A stretch of 21,516 nucleotides of DNA from positions 1 through 21,516 of the forward strand of contig JAJYTM010000003.1 of the NCBI GenBank assembly GCA_021793035.1. Reading direction: 5' to 3'. Source of the DNA: Microcaldota archaeon. Lineage in GTDB: Archaea > Micrarchaeota > Micrarchaeia > Micrarchaeales > Micrarchaeaceae. The translations under genes were made by a program, and so were the position numbers. Numbering within the stretch: the first letter of the stretch is position 1; each line of letters begins with the position of its first letter. Positions 6,065 through 12,429 of the stretch are shown here, piece after piece. The notes below the pieces were generated by a model. It ran no database searches. It saw only the letters and a list, made by a program, of their open reading frames with translations, and was not told the origin of the DNA.

Positions 6065-8137
6065 ATGGCAACTGACCCTGTATGCGGCATGTATGTTGAT
6101 GAAAAAAGCTCGACGTTGACTACCGAAATGGAAGGCAGGAAGTATTATTTCTGTAGCGCAAACTGCAAGCTTCAGTTCGAGAGACCGGAGAAAGAGATTA
6201 GGGGCCTGAAGATCGCGTTGACGGTTTCATGGCCTCTTACAATCATTGTAGCAGTGCTCACATACGCACTCCATCTGGGTTACGGCAATTATGTGATGCT
6301 GCTTCTTGCGAGCATAGTGCAATTCTATGCAGGACATAGGTTCTACGCTGGCATTTTGGATGCGATAAAGAACAAATCAGCGAATATGGACACGCTGATT
6401 GCAATAGGCACTAGTGCGGCCTGGGCCTACAGCACCGTAGTCACCCTGTTCCCGCCAATATTCCCTGCTGGCGGAATCTACTTTGACACATCCACAATCA
6501 TAATCTCACTAATACTTACAGGAACATACATGCAGAGGCTCGCAGAATCAAGGGCATCGGTTGCAGTTTCAGCATTGATAGCGTTGCAGCCGAAGGTAGC
6601 GCACAGGGTTGAAGGGGATAATGTAGTGGACACTGCCATAGAGCATGTTAAGGAGGGGGATATCCTGCTGATAAAGCCAGGAGAGAAGATACCTACCGAT
6701 TCTGTGGTCTTAGAGGGCGAGAGTTCGGTTGACGAATCGATGATTACCGGGGAGAGCATGCCCCTGACTAAGAGGGCCGGAGACAAAGTCATAGGCGGCA
6801 CTGTAAATTCTGCAAGTTCACTAAAGGTCAAGGCTACGAAGGTGGGTGAAGATACCGCGCTTGCGCAGATAATAAAGATAGTCAAGGATGCCGCATCAAG
6901 CAAGGTGCCCATACAGAAGCTTGCTGATAAGGTCTCATCATATTTTGTGCCCATAGTGGTGCTCGTGGGCATTTTGGCATCCATGTCCTGGTACTTTTTT
7001 GGAGGCGTGGGTGTAAACACCGCGATCCTGATATTTGTCAGCGTTCTGATAATCGCATGTCCGTGCGCTCTGGGCATAGCAACGCCAGCGGCATTGCTGG
7101 TTTCCTCAGGTAGGGCGGCAAAAGCCGGAATACTCGTAAAGAGCGGCGAAAGTCTGCAGAAGGCGAGCAAGGTCACCACGCTTGTGCTGGATAAGACAGG
7201 TACACTTACAAAAGGAAAGCCTGAAGTTACTGATATAGTCGCAGCTGCAGGATATGACAAAATGGGGGTTCTGGGGTTCGCTGCCATAGCGGAGACAAAT
7301 TCGGAGCACGTCATCGGGAAGGCCATCGTCTCCAAGGCGCAGAGCATGAAGATCAAGAGCGAATTTCCAAAGAAGTTTACTTACATCCAGGGCAGTGGGG
7401 TGACTGTGCTTACCAAGAGCGGCAAGAAGATAACGGTCGGCAACAGAGACCTATTTGATAAAGCGCAACTTTTAGGTCTTGAAGCAAAGCTGCAGGAACT
7501 CGAGTCTGAAGGCAAAACAACGCTCATAATAGGGGAAGGCGAAAAGGTCATTGGTCTTATAGCCATTGCAGACGCGCTCAAGGAGGATAGCAGGAAGGCG
7601 ATAGACTCGTTCAAGAATGCAGGATACACGGTATGGCTCGCAACCGGCGACAACCAAAAGGTCGCCAATGCGGTTGCAAAGAGCCTTGGTATAGAGCACG
7701 TAATATCACAGGTAAAGCCCAAGGACAAGCTGGACAAGATAGCAGACTTGCAGAAGGAAGGCAACGTGGTTGCCATGATCGGCGACGGCGTGAACGATGC
7801 GCCTGCCCTGACGAAGGCTGATGTCGGCATAGCCATAGGCGCTGGCACGGAGGTCGCAATACAGGCTGGCGGCATCATCTTGATAAGGAACAGCATCTAC
7901 GATGCATTCGTGGCCCTTCAACTCGGAAAGAGGACGATGTCAAAGATAAGGCAGAATCTTTTCTGGGCGTTCGGCTACAATATAGTACTGATTCCGATTG
8001 CGGCAGGCGCGCTAATACCAGTCTTCACAATAAGCGTTTACAATCTCCTGCCCATGCTCGCCGCTTTGGCAATGGCATTCAGCTCTGTGACTGTGGTTTC
8101 TAACTCCCTATTGCTGGCGCGATTTAAGGTGCAGTAA
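6065..8137 (+). CDS. copA: Copper-exporting P1B-type ATPase with N-terminal YHS domain
   Basis: 690 residues from the ATG at 6065; AAGGT at 6053-6057 is the ribosome-binding site. A YHS domain (C7, C30, C34) replaces the usual HMA domain. The transmembrane and catalytic motifs follow in order: TGES (228-231), CPC in the metal-site helix (332-334), DKTGT with phosphorylated D376, ATGDN (526-530) and GDGVNDAP (573-580). YN (638-639) and MxxSS (670-674) in the last helices, with CPC, are the Cu(I) signature of the CopA group. It should pump Cu(I) out of the cytosol using ATP. One oddity: the nucleotide-binding HP dipeptide of P1B ATPases reads HV here (H415-V416). A role in Ag(I) export is also possible. 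Symbol by motif, not by database match. Confidence 0.95.
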   Translation: MATDPVCGMYVDEKSSTLTTEMEGRKYYFCSANCKLQFERPEKEIRGLKIALTVSWPLTIIVAVLTYALHLGYGNYVMLLLASIVQFYAGHRFYAGILDAIKNKSANMDTLIAIGTSAAWAYSTVVTLFPPIFPAGGIYFDTSTIIISLILTGTYMQRLAESRASVAVSALIALQPKVAHRVEGDNVVDTAIEHVKEGDILLIKPGEKIPTDSVVLEGESSVDESMITGESMPLTKRAGDKVIGGTVNSASSLKVKATKVGEDTALAQIIKIVKDAASSKVPIQKLADKVSSYFVPIVVLVGILASMSWYFFGGVGVNTAILIFVSVLIIACPCALGIATPAALLVSSGRAAKAGILVKSGESLQKASKVTTLVLDKTGTLTKGKPEVTDIVAAAGYDKMGVLGFAAIAETNSEHVIGKAIVSKAQSMKIKSEFPKKFTYIQGSGVTVLTKSGKKITVGNRDLFDKAQLLGLEAKLQELESEGKTTLIIGEGEKVIGLIAIADALKEDSRKAIDSFKNAGYTVWLATGDNQKVANAVAKSLGIEHVISQVKPKDKLDKIADLQKEGNVVAMIGDGVNDAPALTKADVGIAIGAGTEVAIQAGGIILIRNSIYDAFVALQLGKRTMSKIRQNLFWAFGYNIVLIPIAAGALIPVFTISVYNLLPMLAALAMAFSSVTVVSNSLLLARFKVQ

Positions 8138-8138
8138 T

Positions 8139-8819
8139 ATGCCAGATGGAAGAAAAGATGTAGAAGTGCATACAACGCTAATTAGGCTAGCATTAATTGG
8201 TGGGTCACTAATCCTATTTAGCGGCATATTGGCAGTTCTCGGAATTCCTACAGGCATATCCTTCCTAGAGGGCCACCTAATGATAGAGAAAATTCAAGGA
8301 ATTAGCATATATCATGGAGTTGCAGAAACCTTGGTAGGTCTATTTCTGATACTATACACGCTTTACACAAACTCAGGTAAAAAAGAAAACATCCAGAATT
8401 GGTCTATAGTGGTTTTAGTGCTATCCCTGCTAAGTCTGGTAGGCGGCGGAGGCTTCTTCATAGGCTTTGCTTTAACCATAATTGCAGGTATCCTTGGAAT
8501 CGTCCGCATGTATGCAGGCACAGGAAGGCGCACAGTATATGTCGAGCAGGTAAGATCAGCAAATCAAAAGCCAGTAACAGAAGGGGTAAAGCCGCCAAAC
8601 AAGATAATTAGGACGCTGAAGCAGGAAGAAAGGGAAATTTACAGCATAATCAACAATGCCGAAGGGGCAATCTTCCAAGCAGAGCTTGTAGAAAAGAGCG
8701 GGTATTCCAAAGTAAAGGTCAGCAGGATTCTGGATAGGCTTGAAGGCAGAGGCATAATAGAGAGGAAACGGCGCGGCATGACAAATATAGTAATAGCAAA
8801 ATACGAACAAAACATTTAA
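8139..8819 (+). CDS. Membrane-anchored winged-helix regulator
   Basis: 226 residues. The N-terminal half has about four hydrophobic segments (near 13-37, 57-78, 86-104 and 105-125). After a polar linker, residues 160-222 are a MarR/TrmB-like winged helix (EEREIYSIINN, then AELVEKSGYSKVKVSRILDRLEGRGIIERK). DNA-binding proteins held in the membrane in this way are common in archaea. The start is one base after the ATPase stop, so the two are almost certainly co-translated. It may report the state of the membrane or external metal, and a perfect inverted repeat just downstream (8832-8847) is a possible target. The target and ligand are unknown. Confidence 0.8.
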   Translation: MPDGRKDVEVHTTLIRLALIGGSLILFSGILAVLGIPTGISFLEGHLMIEKIQGISIYHGVAETLVGLFLILYTLYTNSGKKENIQNWSIVVLVLSLLSLVGGGGFFIGFALTIIAGILGIVRMYAGTGRRTVYVEQVRSANQKPVTEGVKPPNKIIRTLKQEEREIYSIINNAEGAIFQAELVEKSGYSKVKVSRILDRLEGRGIIERKRRGMTNIVIAKYEQNI

Positions 8820-8847
8820 ATAACCGCCAGCATGAAACCAGTTTCAT
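8815..8847 (+). promoter_or_regulatory. Internal promoter with palindromic operator
   Basis: TTTAAATA at 8815-8822, overlapping the end of the preceding gene, is a good TATA box. ATGAAAC-CA-GTTTCAT at 8832-8847 is a perfect inverted repeat lying where the transcript should begin. A further GTTTCA half-site is at 8865-8870. It suggests that the envelope genes from 8893 onward are a separately controlled transcript. Confidence 0.55.
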
Positions 8848-8892
8848 ACTAATCCTAATATGGGGTTTCAGCCTTAGCTTAAGTGTGATATT

Positions 8893-9249
8893 ATGACAAT
8901 CCGATCACACAAACAAAAGGAAAGGGGAAAAGTAGCAAAGTCGATACCGCACCTCGGAATCATTGCTCTAACGGCGCTTGCGGCTTTTGCTTTTGCAGTG
9001 ACTGTATTTGCATTTACGGCCAACGCAAGCGGATCACCTGCAACTCTGCAAAGCTCAATGGCAGGAATGATGTCAGGCTACGCGTCGAACCAGAACATAA
9101 CAACTGAATGCAATCAGATGGCTGCAAGTTATGGCTTGAACGGCACGGTCATAGCAAGTATGGATAAGTTGATGTCTAACGGAGGTATGAGTCAGATGAT
9201 GTCTAGCGGCATGATGGGCATGGTGCAGTCTGACGGAATGATGCATTAA
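8893..9249 (+). CDS. Methionine-rich exported or anchored metal-binding protein
   Basis: 118 residues. A basic start is followed by one hydrophobic segment (about 20-44, ending TANASG), which is a signal peptide or an anchor. The exported part has 14 methionines between residues 56 and 118, ten of them in the last 30, in SMAGMM, SQMMSSGMMGM and a terminal DGMMH, plus one cysteine (C73). Such Met clusters bind Cu(I) or Ag(I) outside the cytosol, as in Met-rich copper proteins of other organisms. It lies downstream of the operator-like site at 8832 and heads the envelope part of the island. No homologous family was recognised. Confidence 0.75.
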   Translation: MTIRSHKQKERGKVAKSIPHLGIIALTALAAFAFAVTVFAFTANASGSPATLQSSMAGMMSGYASNQNITTECNQMAASYGLNGTVIASMDKLMSNGGMSQMMSSGMMGMVQSDGMMH

Positions 9250-9261
9250 CTGGTGATTTGA

Positions 9262-9420
9262 ATGATGGACAAGATTTTAGCAAAGTTTAGGAGACCAAAG
9301 CGGTCCGACAGCGAGCCAGGGCAGGCCGAAAATAAGTCCGCGAGCGATGATTGCTGCAACTCGGCCATTGATAGCGCAAAGAAACCAAAGACGAAAGATG
9401 GTGCACATGGCTGCTGCTAG
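9262..9420 (+). CDS. 52-residue cytosolic protein with two Cys-Cys pairs
   Basis: A very short gene with a near-ideal ribosome-binding site: GGTGAT at 9252-9257 ends four bases before the ATG. The N-terminal 20 residues are basic and amphipathic, so it may sit on the membrane. Two CC pairs follow: DDCCN at 29-33, and HGCC as the last four residues (49-52). Four thiols and one histidine would suit binding of a soft metal such as Cu(I), alone or as a dimer. It lies 12 bases after the Met-rich gene and 8 before the CPLC gene. No family was recognised, and its size makes it easy to overlook. Confidence 0.72.
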   Translation: MMDKILAKFRRPKRSDSEPGQAENKSASDDCCNSAIDSAKKPKTKDGAHGCC

Positions 9421-9428
9421 GGGATAAC

Positions 9429-9977
9429 GTGAGACAAATCGTTAGCAGAGCCATCGCGCTTATGTTGACCGTAGCGGTCCTGACTTCCTTGACGCTGATC
9501 AAGAGCGCTTCTGCAATGTGCCCGCTGTGCACGGCTGGAGCTGCAATAGGTCTAGGCATCGCAAGGTACTACGGCGTAGATGATATTGTAATAGGATTGT
9601 GGCTAGGCGCGCTTGCTGTATCGACGGCCCTCTGGGTGAATAATGTGATCAAAAAGAGAGTTAGGTCAAATGCGGTTCCGTTCCAGAGCACATTGATAGT
9701 TACTGCAGTGATAGCATCTACCATAGTGCCTTTCTACTTCGCTGGGTTTTTCAACGGGATGCCAAACATGACAGACACAATATTCGGAGTAAACAGACTT
9801 GTATTCGGCACTGTGATTGGAGGGTTTGTTATGTTCGTAGGTGAGCCGATAAGCAGTTACATAAAGAGGAAAAGGAATGCAACATTTCCATTTCAAGCTA
9901 TACTCCTAACGCTACTGTTGCTCACCCTACTCTCACTGCTGTTCTGGTATATTACGAAATATTACTACATAGTATAA
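9429..9977 (+). CDS. Polytopic membrane protein with CPLC motif
   Basis: 182 residues from a GTG start at 9429; a later ATG at 9462 is possible. An N-terminal hydrophobic segment ends in SASA, just before M30-C31-P-L-C34, so if that segment is cleaved the CPLC pair would lie at the mature N-terminus. After it come about four membrane helices (near 50-70, 86-107, 118-141, 155-177). The stretch TAGAAIGLGIARYYGVDD with GLWLGAL resembles a conserved hypothetical membrane family of archaea and candidate bacteria that begins with a CPxC pair; I know of no proven function. In this setting it may bind or move copper, or exchange thiols. Confidence 0.78.
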   Translation: MRQIVSRAIALMLTVAVLTSLTLIKSASAMCPLCTAGAAIGLGIARYYGVDDIVIGLWLGALAVSTALWVNNVIKKRVRSNAVPFQSTLIVTAVIASTIVPFYFAGFFNGMPNMTDTIFGVNRLVFGTVIGGFVMFVGEPISSYIKRKRNATFPFQAILLTLLLLTLLSLLFWYITKYYYIV

Positions 9978-9987
9978 AGGTGAAAAC

Positions 9988-10377
9988 ATGAAAAAAATCG
10001 GGCTATATGCGATTGCGACATTGGCAGTATTGATTGTTGTAGGCATATACTTTGCCACGCAAAGTCCTGCCCGGGGAAATACCACGACTAACGGACCAGG
10101 CACATTCTCCGGCAGGATAGTTGCAGGCGATACGTCGCCGCAAAACTACACCGGCGTATCTATCTTGAGTGATGAGGGCTGCACCCTCGATCCGAGAACT
10201 GGGCTTTCAAACTGTACAACCAGCTTTGCCACAAAATCCGGGAGGTTATCCTTCAACTACGAGCATAACATGATGATGCAGCCGTGTCTTTCAATAGGAG
10301 ATAAGGCAAATGTTTACGTGTCAACTGGTGGATCGGCGGTTGTGGATAGAACTTACTGGGCTGGTGGCGGTGCGTAA
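9988..10377 (+). CDS. Anchored extracellular protein with His/Met/Cys cluster
   Basis: 129 residues; AGGTGA before the ATG is a strong ribosome-binding site. Residues 5-23 form one membrane anchor and the rest should face outside. The exported domain is beta-rich, with C65 and C76 as a possible disulfide and the cluster H93-N-MMM-Q-P-C100, which offers His, Met and Cys ligands within eight residues. That mix is reminiscent of copper sites in cupredoxin-like proteins, but the fold was not recognised and the order of ligands is not the classical one. It overlaps the start of the next gene by some bases, which points to tight co-expression. Confidence 0.72.
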   Translation: MKKIGLYAIATLAVLIVVGIYFATQSPARGNTTTNGPGTFSGRIVAGDTSPQNYTGVSILSDEGCTLDPRTGLSNCTTSFATKSGRLSFNYEHNMMMQPCLSIGDKANVYVSTGGSAVVDRTYWAGGGA

Positions 10378-11308
10378 GAGAACAGGGATTGTGCTGATCG
10401 CCTCTTTTATAGCGATAGCAGCGCTCGCGGTGCTGCTTGGTTTTGAGTACGGTTACCAATCTGCTAGACCTTCTGGAGTACAGCCCGCTCAGAGCAACGT
10501 TGTTGGGCCGAGTGCTGCTGAAACGAATACACTAAATTTCAGTAGCATAGCGGAACAGGTTTACCCTGTGCAGGGGTTTACGCTGCCGGTAAAGTGGGGC
10601 AGCATTCCAAATCAACTAGTTGATAGCGGGGCGCTTAACCTATCATTTGTTGAAGGATCACTAATAAGCGCAAATCAGCCGCTGACCAACGGTGAACTTG
10701 GGCTGCTCAATGGCACAAACAAGGGCAACGTAACTTTCAGTCACGGCAGCGCGCTGTTTACGTTGTATATGCTGTGGGCTGTCGGCATAAACAACAGGAA
10801 CCCTATAATAAACAACGGCCCTGTGATGAATTATGGAGGCAGCCCGTACGACCTTGCAAGCACTAGCGGCTATGGACCACTCGGCAAACTTTCACTGGGA
10901 AATCTATCGTTAATTGGACTCAATGCATCGCAACAGGATCTTGTAGATATGATAGCTTCAAACGTGTACAGGCCATGTTGTAATAATCCTGCAATGTTCC
11001 CGGACTGCAACCATGGCGCCGCGCAGCTTGGCCTGATAGAGCTGATGGCAACGCAAGGCAAAAATGAAACGCAGATATACAATGCCCTCAAGGAGTTTAA
11101 TTCATTCTATTATCCACAGCAGTACTTCGACACTGCCGTATTCTTCGACTATACACAAGGTAGGTCATGGAACAGCGTGCCTGCAGATGATGTACTCGGA
11201 TATAACTTCTCAAGCGCGACAGGATATTCCAATGTTTACAAAGTGCTGGAAAGTAGCAATGTGCTGAACCAAGTCGGCAGTAGCTCGGGGGGGTCATGCT
11301 CTGTTTAG
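10364..11308 (+). CDS. Anchored extracellular protein with CCNNP...DCNHG motif
   Basis: About 314 residues. The start is uncertain between GTG 10364 and GTG 10370; both overlap the upstream gene. The open frame extends further upstream but would be entirely inside that gene. Residues 8-26 anchor it in the membrane. The notable motif is at 202-219: YRPCC (C205, C206), then M211, DCNHG (C215, H217), followed by a helix LGLIELMATQ. This is like the metal- or thiol-binding centre of PCYCGC-type exported proteins, although not the same motif. A last cysteine is C312. Sequons are frequent. It is likely to hold copper outside the membrane; no function is proven. Confidence 0.75.
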   Translation: MAVRKRTGIVLIASFIAIAALAVLLGFEYGYQSARPSGVQPAQSNVVGPSAAETNTLNFSSIAEQVYPVQGFTLPVKWGSIPNQLVDSGALNLSFVEGSLISANQPLTNGELGLLNGTNKGNVTFSHGSALFTLYMLWAVGINNRNPIINNGPVMNYGGSPYDLASTSGYGPLGKLSLGNLSLIGLNASQQDLVDMIASNVYRPCCNNPAMFPDCNHGAAQLGLIELMATQGKNETQIYNALKEFNSFYYPQQYFDTAVFFDYTQGRSWNSVPADDVLGYNFSSATGYSNVYKVLESSNVLNQVGSSSGGSCSV

Positions 11309-11316
11309 GTAATAGC

Positions 11317-11910
11317 ATGAAGCAAGGACACATGACAGTATATAAAGAGCTCATTATGCTGCAAGGCGCAAGGAAAGAGTTACGCAGTGCTACTAGAATC
11401 CAGCCCTGCCCGGCCTGTAAGCACGATATGGAACAGTTCGAAATCTTCTTAGATTACAAGATTAGATCCGTCAAGTCACACTCACTTATTGATGAGAAGG
11501 CTGGTAAGATGCTCCATGAACTTGATTATATAAACGAACTCATCCGCATGGGCACATTGGCGGCTAGGCTGCTTAGACCCCTCACAAAACTGGGGCTCTT
11601 GTCGGTTCCGCCGGCTTACAAGGAGGTGCTTGATAAGGATAGGGTGGCCAACAAAATCATCAGGGAGCATCTGCTAATCGCAAAGCTTATGGTCTCGAAG
11701 CTGGACGCAGCAGCCGAACAGTACAAAATAATGTCTAGGATACTGGATTCCTTCATAAGAGCTACGGAGTTCAAACTTAGCGCAGATCAATCCACCTTCT
11801 TCATGTTTGATAAGATGATTAGGTTCTTCTACAGAACCCACATATTTGGCCTTGCAGGCAAAACCATAGTTGGCGCTAAGGATGTTGTAAGCTGCTGCAT
11901 GGACAGATAG
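11317..11910 (+). CDS. Helical cytosolic protein with CPAC motif and C-terminal Cys pair
   Basis: 197 residues from the ATG at 11317, which has AGGTAA upstream and starts eight bases after the preceding stop. There is no signal peptide. C31-P-A-C34 forms a CPxC motif near the N-terminus and C193-C194 lie four residues from the end; the middle is almost all helix with many charged residues. CPxC with a distant CC is in keeping with metal relay or thiol exchange. It is the last gene of the island in this direction. No family was recognised. Confidence 0.72.
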   Translation: MKQGHMTVYKELIMLQGARKELRSATRIQPCPACKHDMEQFEIFLDYKIRSVKSHSLIDEKAGKMLHELDYINELIRMGTLAARLLRPLTKLGLLSVPPAYKEVLDKDRVANKIIREHLLIAKLMVSKLDAAAEQYKIMSRILDSFIRATEFKLSADQSTFFMFDKMIRFFYRTHIFGLAGKTIVGAKDVVSCCMDR

Positions 11911-12071
11911 GCACAAACGAACCGTACATCGTGCAGCTACAGCTTTCTTGAGGCTTACGCAAGTGCGCATCTGCCCGTACCATGCACACCCTATAGTTTA
12001 AATTATGTAAATGAATGTATATCTGGTATACATACTTATATGCAAAACAGGGCAAAAATCGACGGTATAAA

Positions 12072-12130
12072 AATCCTCCTTATCGGAGATGTGCCTGATG
12101 CACATCTTGTGCTTTGGGGGATTCTTTTTA
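12072..12130. terminator. Compound hairpin, likely two-way terminator
   Basis: An outer helix, AATCCTCC with GGGGGATT, encloses a perfect inner hairpin AGATGTGC-CTGAT-GCACATCT (12087-12107). The outer helix is followed by a T run on the plus strand (TTCTTTTTA) and by TTTTTAT on the minus strand. It could therefore end transcription from both sides. With the TATA-like box at 12034-12043 it could also be a small structured RNA of about 65 bases. Confidence 0.5.
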
Positions 12131-12186
12131 GGAAAAAGATATTGTGAAAAACATTGCTCTGCTGATATAGGCAGAGTAAAGGGGGA

Positions 12187-12204
12187 GAAGGGCAAGCGCC
12201 CTTC
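12187..12204 (-). terminator. Terminator-like hairpin of the zinc-ribbon gene
   Basis: GAAGGGC-AAGC-GCCCTTC, a perfect 7-base stem six bases after the stop codon of the minus-strand gene. The T run after it is weak. Confidence 0.45.
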
Positions 12205-12209
12205 AATAC

Positions 12210-12350
12210 TCACTTGCCGCCTATCTTGAACATCTTGGTGCCGCACACGGGGCACACGCCTTCGAACGCCTTCTTGCCGTTCTTCATGGTTACCTCTTTA
12301 GCATCCTTCATCTCCCTCTTCTGCTTGCATTTCATACAATATGCTTCCAT
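12210..12350 (-). CDS. DUF5679-type zinc ribbon protein
   Basis: 46 residues with two CxxC pairs: C5-M-K-C8 and C33-P-V-C36, the latter followed by GTKMFKI. It matches the small archaeal and bacterial DUF5679 pattern (EAYCMKC, EMKDAKEVTMKNGKKA, GVCPVCGTK). It is cytosolic and probably binds one Zn ion; its role is unknown. AGGTGA at 12360-12355 on the minus strand precedes the ATG by four bases, and a TATA-like box (12397-12387) is further upstream. Too short for many gene finders. Confidence 0.88.
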   Translation of the reverse strand: MEAYCMKCKQKREMKDAKEVTMKNGKKAFEGVCPVCGTKMFKIGGK

Positions 12351-12429
12351 GGTCTCACCTTTATGCCTTTAATAGATTGTATGCTAGGTTTTTAAATCCA
12401 GTGCCTTTTGGGCTTTCTTATGCCCGTTT

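Larger units (their letters stand above)
11911..12209. other. Convergent intergenic region rich in inverted repeats
   Basis: About 300 bases without an open reading frame, between two convergent genes. It holds four inverted repeats: ATGTATA-TCTGG-TATACAT at 12015-12033, a compound hairpin around 12072-12123, CTCTGC-8-GCAGAG at 12157-12176, and a hairpin at 12187-12204. It also contains TATA-like stretches at 12034-12043 and 12064-12071. Terminator or small-RNA functions are the likely content. Confidence 0.55.

Noticed and set aside
6478..7356. Long open frame of 292 codons on the minus strand
   Set aside because: It lies entirely antisense to the copper ATPase, whose catalytic motifs are in the plus frame, and its composition (Ser/Thr/Pro/Ala-rich) is typical of an antisense shadow.
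7381..7896. 171-codon minus-strand frame
   Set aside because: Antisense shadow of the ATPase nucleotide-binding domain.
12064..12110. C/D box guide RNA suggested by CTGATG in the hairpin loop
   Set aside because: The C and D boxes and their spacing could not be found; the paired arms fit a hairpin terminator better.
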